A stretch of 64,000 nt of DNA from Sinorhizobium meliloti 4H41 (GCF_000375585.1 NZ_AQWP01000011.1:62001-126000); one strand, 5' to 3'; shown: positions 37,670 through 47,052, counted from the stretch's first letter. Numbers and translations are program-made. Notes: generated from the sequence alone by a model not told the origin.

Positions 37670-38140
37670 TCAATCCAGCTCAAGTCTTTTGCGCAGTTCG
37701 GCGTTTTCCGCCCGCAGCTTCTCCGCCAGCAGCTTGCGGAGCCTTTGGTTTTCCTCTTCGAGTTGGACAAGGTCTGCCAACTCATCGCCGGCCGGCACGG
37801 GCCTGGTGCCCTTAATACCCTTAGTGTCGTTTTGCTTGACGGCCTTCGCAGCGCCTTTCCAATGATAGTAGGTTTGCTCCGATATGCCGGCGCTCTTGAT
37901 AGCGTCTTTGAGGGTACTGTTGCCTTGGACTTGCGTCTCAATCAGCTTGAGCTTCTCGCTCTTCTCCTGTTCGCTATACCTCCTGGGTCTCGCGGCCAAC
38001 GCCTTTGATGAAGCTTGCACTGGTTCGGCAGCCGTCTTTGGACGCCGTGCCGACCTCTGCTTCTTGGTCGTCGGTGCTTTCACTTCTGCGTTCGCCGCTT
38101 CAGTTGCAGCAATCTGTCCCGTGTTACTTTCGTCAGCCAT
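37670..38140 (-). CDS. syrB: SyrB-family symbiosis regulator
   Basis: 156 residues from ATG 38140 with AGGAGG upstream. It matches SyrB from memory over its length: MADESNTGQIAATEA start, Lys/Arg-rich KKQRSARRPKTAAEP, RRYSEQEKSEKLKLIETQVQ helix, DAIKSAGISEQTYYHWKGAA (a transposase/HTH-like segment) and a C-terminal leucine zipper LEEENQRLRKLLAEKLRAEN. In Sinorhizobium meliloti SyrB acts negatively on syrM, linking symbiotic and exopolysaccharide control. Presence here supports a symbiotic-plasmid origin. No syrM or syrA is in the window. Confidence 0.85.
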   Translation of the reverse strand: MADESNTGQIAATEAANAEVKAPTTKKQRSARRPKTAAEPVQASSKALAARPRRYSEQEKSEKLKLIETQVQGNSTLKDAIKSAGISEQTYYHWKGAAKAVKQNDTKGIKGTRPVPAGDELADLVQLEEENQRLRKLLAEKLRAENAELRKRLELD

Positions 38141-38322
38141 CAACAATTTCCTCCTGTGGTCATTGCCTGTTTTCTGCTGAGAGCACCACAGAGTCAACTC
38201 AAGCAAAAGAGTTCTGCTTTACGGATGGTTGATATTAGGCTTATGCCTGCAGTGTGCCGATCAACGGCGAGTAAAGGCTACGAGCTGTCGTCTCAATGAC
38301 GTGACTCGGAGCGTCGTTACGC

Positions 38323-38892
38323 TCACGAAACATCGAAGCGCTCGAGCATCTTCTTGAGCTGAACGTTCTGCAGACGAAGCTTTTGAGCGAGCTGACTCCT
38401 CAGCATTTTGATTTCTGCATCGAGTGTTGCCACTTCATCAAAGAACAGATCCCGTGAAGACGGGAGTTGCATGCTTCGACGATCCGGTGCGGTGACAGGG
38501 GTCTGTGCAGCCACCTGCGCGTTGGCTTTCTCCCCACGTTCTCGTCGTTTAATCCGTGCTTTCGTTTGCGACTTTGTGCTTACCGCGTATTTTCGTACCA
38601 ACGAAGGCTCTTCGCCAACCGTATTGTCAGCTTCACGACGCGCCGGTGCGTGAGCTTGTGCATCATCGATCGGCGGTCTTATTATCTGCGCAACACTGTG
38701 ACCACCTTTCCCCTCATCGGATGCACTCGACTCTTGATCAACTAGATTCGAACTGGGTAGAAGTGCGGACACATGTTCCACTTCGCTCTCGAGGGCCTTG
38801 GGATCGGTGTCATTGCCAGTCGAACTGTCCTGCGCTTTTGCCGACGCTCGACGCGACGTCAGTTGGGCAATGAATTTCCATGGTGATTTCAT
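38323..38892 (-). CDS. SyrB-like regulator relative, second copy
   Basis: 189 residues. A basic N-terminus (MKSPWKFIAQLTSRRASAKA), a disordered acidic middle, a basic patch (KARIKRRERGEKA) and the coiled-coil end FFDEVATLDAEIKMLRSQLA then LKKMLERFDVS. The C-terminal 45 residues align with the gene at 36798 (LQLKKMLERFEVT against VQLKKMLERFDVS), so the pair are paralogues flanking syrB. Function unknown. Confidence 0.7.
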   Translation of the reverse strand: MKSPWKFIAQLTSRRASAKAQDSSTGNDTDPKALESEVEHVSALLPSSNLVDQESSASDEGKGGHSVAQIIRPPIDDAQAHAPARREADNTVGEEPSLVRKYAVSTKSQTKARIKRRERGEKANAQVAAQTPVTAPDRRSMQLPSSRDLFFDEVATLDAEIKMLRSQLAQKLRLQNVQLKKMLERFDVS

Positions 38893-39030
38893 AGTGATCC
38901 AACCTTGAGCACGCCGGACGGTGATCCTGCTGCCGCTGTCCCTTCCTCACGCCTTTCGAGACTGCACCGCCACGCGGTAACGAGCCTACGCAAACTGCTT
39001 GCCGTGGCATGCTCGTCAATGTCATGCCGA

Positions 39031-39310
39031 TCAGGCCTTGTATCGATCAAACGCCGTCAGCCTTTTTAGGGGTGGGTCGCCTCTTCCCATTGATCTCCGA
39101 TTTGAGGAAGCGAGCTCCGCGGCACGCTGCTCCTCGTCGATTTCAATCCACCACGATTTCGGGCGTCCGTCGCCATCCGACCAGCGATATCCCCAAGCTT
39201 TAGATGATTTTTCATGTCTCACCGGCTGTGTTCGGCGAAGATGCGCACGCGCGAGCGCTGACTTGTCTTGAGAAGCACGCGATAGCTGCCGCTCTCCTCC
39301 AGCAACTGGG
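39031..39310 (-). pseudogene. C-terminal remnant of a DnaQ-like 3'-5' exonuclease
   Basis: One frame gives LLEESGSYRVLLKTSQRSRV then RIFAEHSR, a stop, and DMKNHLK. A second frame continues WGYRWSDGDGRPKSWWIEID, EEQRAAELASSNRRSM and DPPLKRLTAFDRYKA. Joined, they resemble the tail of rhizobial 3'-5' exonucleases. One stop codon and one frameshift are needed, and the catalytic DEDD half is absent. Confidence 0.55.
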
Positions 39311-39566
39311 CCATGCTCTCGTCACCGAGCCGACTCCGCTCCCGCAGCTTCAGAGGCGGGGCAGCTTCACAAATCCATCATCGCCTGGCTCACACGGCGT
39401 GGGGCCTTGCGGCCACCATACAGGCGAAGGCATTCCTCGCAGTTGCAGCTGATGCCGCATTCCCAATGTCGGCGGTCAAGCGACAACGACCTTCGAAGAT
39501 ACCGGCGCCTCTTGGCGGAACGTTTTCGAGCCTAATTTATTGGACAACTGCAGCGGAGTGACGTTG

Positions 39567-39746
39567 ATGCCAGAGGAGGTGCCTTTGAAACGGACCAAAC
39601 CGGAATCGAAGACAAGCAAGCGGCGATCGCCGCCTAAAAGGCCCATCGAAAACACAGACGGCAAAGACGACAAGGTCGTCAGCGATCCTCATCCAGGCTC
39701 CGTATCGGATGGAACCCACCCGGAAGCAAGCGAGGAGAAGGGTTGA
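39567..39746 (+). CDS. Small hypothetical protein
   Basis: 59 residues, highly charged (KRTKPESKTSKRRSPPKRP) and probably disordered. ATG 39567 has GGAG about eight bases upstream; the frame is open to 39540. No family recognised. It may be a genuine small gene or an open frame within debris. Confidence 0.3.
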   Translation: MPEEVPLKRTKPESKTSKRRSPPKRPIENTDGKDDKVVSDPHPGSVSDGTHPEASEEKG

Positions 39747-40129
39747 ACTCCTGGGTTTTGACGCCGCTATCGCCTTGTCGCGTCCCGCGTGCCGGAACGG
39801 GCGACGTCGAAAACTGCAGCGAGACGTAGCTGGCCTGGCACCATCGTATGGCCGACGGTAACTCCATCCACCGACCGCCCAGATGGGCCGCCCTGGCTGC
39901 AGGCGCGTTACGTGTCCGGCATGCCAGTGGATGGCCGCACCTCACCATGACCGAGCGACGAAACATCCCGCGAAGCGTCTTGCACGGAATCACCGAGACA
40001 TGCGCAGAGGAGAGCCCGGACATCATCGGTTCCCAGCGGCAACATGGGTGGGGAAGGAGTCCGAACGGCGCTGCGAATACGTTTCGAGCGGCGATTTCCT
40101 TTTCGCCTGATCCTGTGCTTGCCGATCAA
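39747..40129. other. Stretch without a recognisable gene
   Basis: Open frames of 70-140 codons on both strands have no recognisable domain and no good ribosome site. No repeat, terminator or RNA gene was seen. Confidence 0.4.
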
Positions 40130-40444
40130 CTAGCCCTTGCAGGGCCAAGCCTCGCGCAACGCCACAGGCACGAGCAAAGCGCCTGCCCTGTGTCTCTCCT
40201 CTGGATAGTTGCTGACCCATCTGCAGACGACGTCGCGAACGTCCCCGTATGTCGCGCCTTCTGATAGGCAATAGTCAATCGGAGGACCTACCGTCGCATA
40301 CGCATCGATAACTCCTTCGATGTAGGCCAGCGCGACGGCAGGATCATTCTCGCACCACCGCTCAATGTCGATGCCATTCGACGCTTGGGCGTCGGATGCA
40401 GCAGCCATCAGAATGCCAGCCGATGCAAGAGCGGCGATCTTCAT
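40130..40444 (-). CDS. Rap1a/Tai-family secreted protein
   Basis: 104 residues from ATG 40444. A signal peptide (to about AQASNG) precedes a single domain with YIEGVIDAYATVGPPIDYCL, EGATYGDVRDVVCRWVSNYP, EERHRAGALLVPVALREAWP and a final Cys. That is the Rap1a/Tai immunity-protein pattern with two disulphide-forming Cys pairs. In Serratia, Tai proteins neutralise type VI amidase effectors; most other members are uncharacterised. No effector partner is adjacent. Confidence 0.75.
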   Translation of the reverse strand: MKIAALASAGILMAAASDAQASNGIDIERWCENDPAVALAYIEGVIDAYATVGPPIDYCLSEGATYGDVRDVVCRWVSNYPEERHRAGALLVPVALREAWPCKG

Positions 40445-41017
40445 CGTATTCTCGGTTGCACATTGGTTCAGCCGTAGCAAACTCGGAGACTGTTGGTGTC
40501 CTCGGCGGTCCATTTAAGTCAGTGTGCGGGTCTCCAGCACCATTCGCATGGTCTATGACGGGCTTAAATTGCAAATCGCTCGTGCCGCCTGCGATCGCAG
40601 CCTTGATTTAAGATCGTGCTGGATTTCGACGAAGCGGCCGCACATGTTCAGGATCTCGCGCCTGTCTTCTGCCGCCGTCGATTCCTTCGATTTCTCATGG
40701 CCCGCAGCTGTTTCCAAAGATGCTCCATTGTTCATTACTCTACAACAAACCAAACTGGGTCGGCATATACATTTCTACATAGGCGGGCGATGCTATCGCG
40801 GCGACAAAATACGCGATCATCGGGCTGGCGATCGCCGGGCATGGCGTTCTCATTGATGGTCATAGCTCATGCCTTCCAAGAATTCGCCCGAAAGCAGACC
40901 GAGGAACGTGCTTCGCCACGTGTCGACCAGAACGCGCGCAATCGCCCCCCGATCGTGCGCGCTGGCCTGTCGAATGTGGATCGAGGTTGCCGGCGCATCG
41001 ATGGGCAATCCCTTCGG
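40445..41017. other. Stretch without a recognisable gene
   Basis: 573 bases with only overlapping short frames in several phases. A run reading TKYAIIGLAIAGHGVLIDGH looks like a membrane segment but has no start and no family. No clear promoter, terminator or RNA gene was seen. Confidence 0.4.
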
Positions 41018-41662
41018 CTACGGCCAAAGGTGCCTTAGGCGTGGGTGCTGTTGAATATCCCGCACCGAAGTGAATATTGCCGCGTCCCAGCCGGCACGGT
41101 TGGCGAGTTCAACAATTTCCGGCTGATCGTCGAAGAACACCGGGCGCTCTCCCGGCTCAGTTCCAAGAGCGCGGTTGATAGCTTCAAAGAAGCGCAAGTC
41201 CTTCTTTGGAACGCCGATTTCGGCGCTATAGAATAGCCGATCGAAATGGCTGGAGAAACCCAGTTCGTTCCACAGGTACGCCGCTCTATAGTGCTCTTGG
41301 CCGGTCGCAACGAAGATTTGGGCTCTGCCGCGCTCACGGAGCTCCCGAACTATTCCGAATACATCGGGATCGAGCCTGGAGTCCTTCTCGAACCAGTAGC
41401 GCACGAAGTCGTCAACGCTCCCCTTGTAGCCGACATCGGGAAGAATGGCCGCCAAGGCCTGTTTCAGGTCACGACGTCCGGTAACGCATTCGAACATCGG
41501 CGAGGCAGACCGGTTGCCTGGCGTGCCAAAGAACAGGAGCTGAAACGCATCGCGGTCGACGCCCAGGTCGGCCTCGACCGTTGCATCCCACGGCTTGCGA
41601 CGGGCAATATCGGCATGCCAGCCATCAATCAGCACGCCATCGACATCAAAGAAGACGTTCAC
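41018..41662 (-). CDS. HAD-superfamily hydrolase
   Basis: 214 residues from GTG 41662, which has GGAGG four bases upstream; the frame is open to ATG 41731. Motif I is FFDVDGVLIDGWH (nucleophile and acid Asp), motif II FVATGQEH (Thr), motif III Lys in GVPKKDLRFFEA and motif IV PVFFDDQPEIVELA. This is subfamily IA, a phosphatase or phosphoglycolate-phosphatase-like enzyme of unknown substrate. Neighbours give no context. Confidence 0.85.
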   Translation of the reverse strand: MNVFFDVDGVLIDGWHADIARRKPWDATVEADLGVDRDAFQLLFFGTPGNRSASPMFECVTGRRDLKQALAAILPDVGYKGSVDDFVRYWFEKDSRLDPDVFGIVRELRERGRAQIFVATGQEHYRAAYLWNELGFSSHFDRLFYSAEIGVPKKDLRFFEAINRALGTEPGERPVFFDDQPEIVELANRAGWDAAIFTSVRDIQQHPRLRHLWP

Positions 41663-41920
41663 TTGACCTCCATTCGGCCGCGACTGTTGGAATTCCCGAT
41701 GCTCGCCTCTGGCAGCGAACTCGTTCTCCAAGCGGAGTCATAATCGACCAGCAGGTTGACGTTGCGCTTCAAACCCAGCATCGCGGACGCTCTCTTCGGG
41801 GGAGAAATTGCAGCGCTTTACGATCACTACCCGTTGAAGTACATCAGCCATGAAGTAAGCTGCAACTCACAATTTTATCCGCGCTGGGCCCATTCCAGCA
41901 ACCGAAGCTCACGAGGACGC

Positions 41921-42406
41921 ATGCCACGATCACAGTCGCGCCCCTACGCAATCTCGGACTTGCGTGATCAGCCGGGCTTCTGCCCTACGATTGCAGATCG
42001 TGTCTGGCGGACTTGGTGGCAAGGCGCCGGCCATCCGCTCGAGCATGTAGCCGACCACATGCAGGAAGTGCTGGACGAAGGACCCCTGCCTTTCGGGCTC
42101 GTTGCGCACGAGGGCGCGACCTATCTCGGATCGGCCCTGATCATCTCCTGCGACCTGGAGGAGCGTCCGCAATACGCTCCATGGGTGGCGGCCGTATGGG
42201 TCGATGCCGACTACCGGCGTCGGGGTATTGGCAGGGCCCTTGTCCGCCGTGCAGTAGAAGCGACGTTCGACCTGGGCCATGATGTTGCCTATCTATGCGC
42301 CTTGCCGGAAAAGCGCTCATTCTATGAGGCATTCGGCTGGCGTCGCCTGGAAGAAAATGTCGGCCCGCATGGCCTCACCGTCCTCACCTTTTCGCGGCGC
42401 CTTTAG
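41921..42406 (+). CDS. GNAT-family N-acetyltransferase
   Basis: 161 residues from ATG 41921; the frame extends upstream to 41756, but that part is unlike the family. Acetyl-CoA site VAAVWVDADYRRRGIGRALV (Q/RxxGxG/A form) at ~95-115, followed by YLCALPEKRSFYEAFGWRRL, the usual end. Substrate unknown. Confidence 0.87.
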   Translation: MPRSQSRPYAISDLRDQPGFCPTIADRVWRTWWQGAGHPLEHVADHMQEVLDEGPLPFGLVAHEGATYLGSALIISCDLEERPQYAPWVAAVWVDADYRRRGIGRALVRRAVEATFDLGHDVAYLCALPEKRSFYEAFGWRRLEENVGPHGLTVLTFSRRL

Positions 42407-42516
42407 CTCGGTCAAAGCCAGCTTCCGCTCCCGGCCCAAAGCGGTCTAAATAGGCGACTTTGTGGATGCAAGGGAAAGCCAGAAGCAAGCGTTCTCGCTC
42501 CCGGCAAATCTCCTCG

Positions 42517-43116
42517 TCATCCAAATTTCACAAGGTTGAGTGCGGGGAGCGGACCGCCTGGAAACTGCACGAGCTTTCCGCCGACCGAGACCGGACCGAG
42601 ATCGATCCCCGCGAAGCCCAGCTTGGCGATCAGTGCACCAACTTCGGCCTTCGACCTCGCCTCGTCTCCCGAGTAGAAGAGGACGCGGCTTCCACCCTCA
42701 GCGCGCGGATCACCAGAGAGCAGATGCGGAGGGAGATGGTTAAACGCCTTTACGACACGGGCGCCTGGCACCAGGTCAGTGAACACTTCCGTGGACAGGC
42801 GGCCATTGAGCTCCGCTGGCTGGAAGAGAGGGCGCTCGATCGGGTTGTTGGCGTCGATCACGATGCGCCCGGCCCAATCAGGAAGACCCGCCAAGGCCTT
42901 TGGCAACTTCGACCAGGGCACAGCGACCAGAACGAAATCGGTCTTGGCCGCTTCCTCGATGGTGCCTGCCGTGATGTGTGGCGTCAGTTCCCGTGCGAGG
43001 TCATGAAGCGTGTCCGGACCGCGGCTGTTCGCGATCGTTGCGGCGATACTGTTTCGCGCAAGCGCGCGGGCGAATGCGGAGCCGATCTCGCCGGCGCCAA
43101 TGATGCCGATAGACAT
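42517..43116 (-). CDS. NADPH-dependent F420-reductase-like oxidoreductase
   Basis: 199 residues. The N-terminal Rossmann motif GIIGAGEIGSAFARALARNS is followed by IANSRGPDTL, which favours NADP. Later VVKAFNHLPPHLL and SRVLFYSGDE belong to the same family (NAD-binding F420-dependent reductase-like). It starts 27 bases downstream of the SDR gene on the same strand, so the two probably form an operon controlled by the divergent LysR. Confidence 0.88.
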   Translation of the reverse strand: MSIGIIGAGEIGSAFARALARNSIAATIANSRGPDTLHDLARELTPHITAGTIEEAAKTDFVLVAVPWSKLPKALAGLPDWAGRIVIDANNPIERPLFQPAELNGRLSTEVFTDLVPGARVVKAFNHLPPHLLSGDPRAEGGSRVLFYSGDEARSKAEVGALIAKLGFAGIDLGPVSVGGKLVQFPGGPLPALNLVKFG

Positions 43117-43142
43117 GGGTAGTCTCCAGGTTGGATCGCTGA

Positions 43143-43895
43143 TCAGGCGGTGAAGCCGCCATCGGCGACGATGTCAGCGCCGGTTACGAAGGCAGCCTCG
43201 GGGCTGGCGAGATAAGCCACGACACTGGCGACCTCGTAGGCCTTGCCGTAGCGGCCGATCGCCATACCGGGGCCGACGATCTTCGAGACGGGACCTCCAT
43301 CCGGGTTCATGTCAGTGTCGGTCGGTCCAGGGTGCACGGTGTTCACGGTAATCCCCTTGGGACCGAGATCGCGCACAAGGCTGCGGTTGAAGCCGGCGAC
43401 AGCTCCCTTCGTCAGCGTGTAGAGAGAAGCTGTAGGAAAGGCCGCATAACGGATCATGGACGAACCGATATGGATGATGCGACCGCCCGATTTCATGCGG
43501 CGTGCAGCTTCCTGCGTGCCGACGAACACGCCGGTCACGTTGACCGCAATCATGCGCTCGTAGTCTTCGAACTTGATGTCCTCGATCGGACCACCAAGGG
43601 CGATACCGGCATTGTTGACCAGGATGTCGAGAGAGCCGAAGGTCTCCTCCGTCTTGGCCACCGTGGCACGCACGGATTCAGGATTACCGGAGTCAGCATG
43701 GATGGCGATGGCACGACCGCCTGCGTTTTCGATTTCCTTCACGACCGCGGCTGCCTTTTCAGGCGAGGCGCTGTAGGTGATGGCGACTGCGGCTCCATCT
43801 GCCGCGAGGCGCTTTGCGATGGCTGCGCCGATAGAACGGGAGCCGCCCGTGACGAGAGCGGTCTTGCCGGACAGTTTCAGAGAGATGTTGGTCAT
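43143..43895 (-). CDS. SDR-family oxidoreductase
   Basis: 250 residues from ATG 43895, with GGAGTGATCGCA before it. Cofactor motif TALVTGGSRSIGAAIAKRLA, NNAGIALGG, catalytic Ser in IIHIGSSM and the YTLTKGA Tyr/Lys pair. The C-terminus has the usual FVTGADIVADGGF. A classical short-chain dehydrogenase of the FabG type; substrate unknown. The ribosome site falls inside a nine-base inverted repeat. Confidence 0.92.
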   Translation of the reverse strand: MTNISLKLSGKTALVTGGSRSIGAAIAKRLAADGAAVAITYSASPEKAAAVVKEIENAGGRAIAIHADSGNPESVRATVAKTEETFGSLDILVNNAGIALGGPIEDIKFEDYERMIAVNVTGVFVGTQEAARRMKSGGRIIHIGSSMIRYAAFPTASLYTLTKGAVAGFNRSLVRDLGPKGITVNTVHPGPTDTDMNPDGGPVSKIVGPGMAIGRYGKAYEVASVVAYLASPEAAFVTGADIVADGGFTA

Positions 43896-43900
43896 TGCGA

Positions 43901-43930
43901 TCACTCCATTGCTTGGTCTCGATGGAGTGA
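43901..43930. promoter_or_regulatory. Perfect 9-bp inverted repeat in the SDR/LysR intergenic region
   Basis: TCACTCCAT (43901-43909) and ATGGAGTGA (43922-43930) pair perfectly across 12 bases. The left arm covers the SDR ribosome site. It could be the operator of the divergent LysR regulator or a hairpin in the SDR leader. Confidence 0.55.
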
Positions 43931-44006
43931 ATATCGCCTTCTTATTCCTCTATGATTAGACGGAATTGACTGTTATTAATTTCAAGCAATCGTTGAAAGA
44001 TGCCTC

Positions 44007-44936
44007 ATGGAAACACTGGCAAATCTGGAGTCCTTTGTTCGCAGCGCGGAGCTTGGCAGCTTCTCTTCCGCAGCCCGCAGGCTGGGATTGACCCCAGCCG
44101 CAGTCAGTAGGAACGTCGCCGCCCTCGAAGCCAACCTGAAGCTCCGGCTCTTCCAGCGTAGCACACGGAGTCTGGCACTTACGGAGGCAGGCGAGCGCTT
44201 CCTCCATTCGGTCCGTGATCACCTGGAGAGCCTTCAAGGCGCGATTGCCGAGGCGTCAAATGAACAGGCCGAACCGGCAGGTGTGCTGAAACTCAGCATG
44301 AGTCCCACATTTGGAGTTGAGTATATTCTTCCGATCTTGCCCGAATTCATGAGCCGATACCCGCTGATCAGGCCGGAATGGATGTTCGAGAATCGGCAGG
44401 TTGACTTGATCGCCGAGGGATACGACGCGGCGATCGGTGGCGGATTCGAGTTGACGCCGGGCATCATCGCAAAAACCCTTGCCTCGGCCCACATCATCGC
44501 GGTCGCCTCACCGTCCTACATGCAGGACCGCATTCCGCCTCACGACCCATCCGGCCTGACTGAGCTAGGCGGGATCGTCATGCGTTCATTGCGGACAGGT
44601 CGAATTCGACAATGGCAGATGCGAAACGTCGCAGGTGAAGAGCAGTCGGCGTCGCTGAAGGAAAGGATCGTCGTCAACGACCCGGCCGCAATGCGATCGG
44701 CTGCGGTTCTGGGGCTTGGCGTCGCCATGATCGCGAAACCCGACGCGTTACCCTACCTGGAGAACGGGGAACTCGTCCGGTTGATACCTGCATGGTACGC
44801 GGACGCTGGTCCGATTTCGATTTACTATGCGAATCGGACCTTGCTGCCCACCAAAACCCGCGTGTTTATCGATTTCATAGGCGAGGTATTTCAACGCGAG
44901 CGGTGGCCAGAACGGTTCGCAGGTACGTTGGGTTGA
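44007..44936 (+). CDS. LysR-family regulator
   Basis: 309 residues. Helix-turn-helix: FVRSAELGSFSSAARRLGLT then PAAVSRNVAALEANLKLRLF (residues ~8-50). The effector domain follows. This is the AaeR/DsdC-like subgroup often found divergent from reductase genes. It very likely controls the SDR/NADP-oxidoreductase pair on the other strand, 111 bases away. Confidence 0.92.
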   Translation: METLANLESFVRSAELGSFSSAARRLGLTPAAVSRNVAALEANLKLRLFQRSTRSLALTEAGERFLHSVRDHLESLQGAIAEASNEQAEPAGVLKLSMSPTFGVEYILPILPEFMSRYPLIRPEWMFENRQVDLIAEGYDAAIGGGFELTPGIIAKTLASAHIIAVASPSYMQDRIPPHDPSGLTELGGIVMRSLRTGRIRQWQMRNVAGEEQSASLKERIVVNDPAAMRSAAVLGLGVAMIAKPDALPYLENGELVRLIPAWYADAGPISIYYANRTLLPTKTRVFIDFIGEVFQRERWPERFAGTLG

Positions 44937-44940
44937 TTTC

Positions 44941-45025
44941 CGCTTGTGGCGCATAGGTGCCGTTGGGCGCTAGTGACCTGACGTCGTTCCCTTAGACGAT
45001 CAGAAGTCGGCATCATGTCCCGTCC
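44941..45025 (+). repeat. Dispersed 85-bp repeat, copy 1
   Basis: Contains CTAGTGACCTGACGTCGTTC and GTCGGCATCATG. It matches 51585-51670 in the same orientation with roughly 85-90% identity by eye. It lies directly behind a LysR gene. No coding function is apparent. Confidence 0.75.
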
Positions 45026-45235
45026 TCGGATCGAGAATGTCGACCGTCTGGCCGAGGCGATCGCGGCAGTTCTGCCGTAGGAATACCGGGCCACCACGCC
45101 GGAACTGTCGTTGACGCAATCGGGGTTCACCGGATGCGTGTGGGGCGGCGATAGCGTGTGTGAGCTGTCAGAATTGAATGCCAGCGTCTGAGCGGTTGCT
45201 GACTTAGTAATGCGTACGGACCATCTCCTCCGTCG

Positions 45236-45437
45236 GCAATGCCGACATGATCATCGAGATCTTCTCCGTGGCGGCGGTCGCATTTCTCCCGCCGACGCTC
45301 GTCGCCCCGATTACGGCATGAACTTTGATGTGATGCCGGAACTCCAATGGCAGATCGGCTATCCGTTCGCGATCGGCTTGATGATTCTTTCGGCCGTTAT
45401 GCCGTTCCTGTTTTTCAAGAGGCGCGGCTGGCTCTGA
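45236..45437 (+). pseudogene. corA: C-terminal remnant of a CorA-type magnesium transporter
   Basis: One frame gives [19 protein letters not shown]; the next frame gives [20 protein letters not shown] then [18 protein letters not shown]. Together these are the last two helices of CorA including the hallmark YGMN loop. A frameshift lies just before the loop and the cytoplasmic domain is missing. Confidence 0.72.
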
Positions 45438-45861
45438 AGAAGCCGGAGATGAGCGTCGGTCGACTGGCCTTACATGCGAGGGGGCATAGCTCCTAGGCGG
45501 AGCTACGCCCACCTTGGCTCACGCCAGATCGAGGCAACCACCGCCTCTCAAAGGTGCTTGGCAACGCTGCAGGGAGTAATCTTGCGATGTTGCAGCCGCC
45601 ATCGCGGTAGGTCAGGGTCGTGAGCCACACTAGCAGATGATCTCAGGCGTTCCGGTCATCTTTCGCGGGGAACTGCGGCGCGACCAGGTGCTGCCCCCTC
45701 TTCGCTGCGCGGTCTCCATGCCTTGTGGCCGTGGAGGCTGTCCGGGAACGCATTACTGGCGTCGTGAGATAATCCGCGGGGCGCATGGCATCCCTGCCCC
45801 TGTTGTGTCGGCGGCTCTGCTGTTCGATTGGAATTTGCACCGCCAGTAAGCCCTCAGAAAA
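45438..45861. other. Stretch without a recognisable gene
   Basis: Behind the CorA remnant; only short frames without recognisable domains. No terminator, repeat or RNA gene was identified. Confidence 0.4.
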
Positions 45862-47052
45862 ATGTGCACGCGAATTAACCTGAGACTCCCATTGTGCGAC
45901 GCAGCAATCGTCCCCACATCAACAGTTCAGGCCCAATTGGCGGCCGAGGAGACGGCATTGCTCAACAAGCCCCCACAAAATCACCGCTTGGTCGAAATCG
46001 CCGGGTTTGGCTCAAATCCTGGAACATTGAAGGCGTGGCTGTTTCTGCCGTCGATCATGGCCCCCGACGCCCCGCTTGTGGTTGCGCTGCATGGCTGCAC
46101 ACAGACGGCAGAGGGCTATGCAACTGGATCCGGCTGGTCTCAACTCGCAGAGCGACGCGGATTTGCGGTGCTCTATCCCGAGCAGCAGCGATCGAACAAT
46201 GCCAACCTCTGCTTCAACTGGTTCGAGCCAGGCGACATCAGGCGGGATGCGGGAGAGGCGTTGTCCATCCGGCAGATGATCGGCCATCTCGTCCAGTCGC
46301 AAGGCATCGATCCCAAGCGCATCTTTGTCACAGGCCTGTCAGCAGGCGGCGCAATGGCGAACGTCATGCTGTCGACCTATCCCGACATATTTGCGGGCGG
46401 CGCAATCATCAGCGGGCTGCCTTATGGTGTGGCAGGCACGGTCGCTGAGGCGTTCGAGCGAATGCAAGGCCGCAATCCGCCGACTGTCTCCAGGCTTCAG
46501 TCTGTACTCAAGAGCGCATCGAACCACAAGGGGCTCTGGCCTTCGATTTCGATCTGGCACGGGACGCATGACCAGACGGTCCGACCCGGGAACGCGGACC
46601 AGATCGTCAAGCAATGGTCCGGCGTTCACGGCCTCGCCACGGAGCCAACTCGGAGCGAGTTGATACACGGCCATACCCGCAAACTTTGGCTCGACGCGAA
46701 AGGCAGGCAGGTCGTCGAGGCCTACTCCGTCAAAGGCATGGCCCACGGCGTTCCTCTGGCGACGAGCAGCGATGTACCGATCGGGAGAGCCGGTCCGCAC
46801 ATGCTTGAGACTGGGATTTCCTCGACTGTGCGTATCGCCCATTCATGGGGTCTGGCCACGGTGGCAGATGTAGAGGAGGCTGAGGCAGCCGGCAGTCTCG
46901 TCCGCCGAGAAGAACCCAATTCGGCGTCATCCACGATAAAGAAGGCATTGCACTACGCAAGGTCGCGATCGAACGCCGCTGGGACCGCTTCGGACGGCAG
47001 GATCGCCAAGGTCATAAACGATGCGCTTCGGGCCGCGGGTCTGATGCGGTAA
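45862..47052 (+). CDS. PHB-depolymerase-family esterase
   Basis: 396 residues, an alpha/beta hydrolase. Oxyanion region VVALHGCTQTAEG, nucleophile Ser160 in VTGLSAGGAM, Asp237 in WHGTHDQTV and His294 in VKGMAHGVPL make the triad. Related proteins degrade polyhydroxybutyrate or act as feruloyl/acetyl esterases. The first ~30 residues are unlike the family, have no clear signal peptide and no ribosome site is obvious at 45862, so the true N-terminus may have been altered. Confidence 0.87.
   Translation: MCTRINLRLPLCDAAIVPTSTVQAQLAAEETALLNKPPQNHRLVEIAGFGSNPGTLKAWLFLPSIMAPDAPLVVALHGCTQTAEGYATGSGWSQLAERRGFAVLYPEQQRSNNANLCFNWFEPGDIRRDAGEALSIRQMIGHLVQSQGIDPKRIFVTGLSAGGAMANVMLSTYPDIFAGGAIISGLPYGVAGTVAEAFERMQGRNPPTVSRLQSVLKSASNHKGLWPSISIWHGTHDQTVRPGNADQIVKQWSGVHGLATEPTRSELIHGHTRKLWLDAKGRQVVEAYSVKGMAHGVPLATSSDVPIGRAGPHMLETGISSTVRIAHSWGLATVADVEEAEAAGSLVRREEPNSASSTIKKALHYARSRSNAAGTASDGRIAKVINDALRAAGLMR

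Noticed and set aside
41246-41743. 165-codon plus-strand ORF opposite the HAD gene
   Set aside because: The opposite strand has all four HAD motifs; this frame has no domain or ribosome site.
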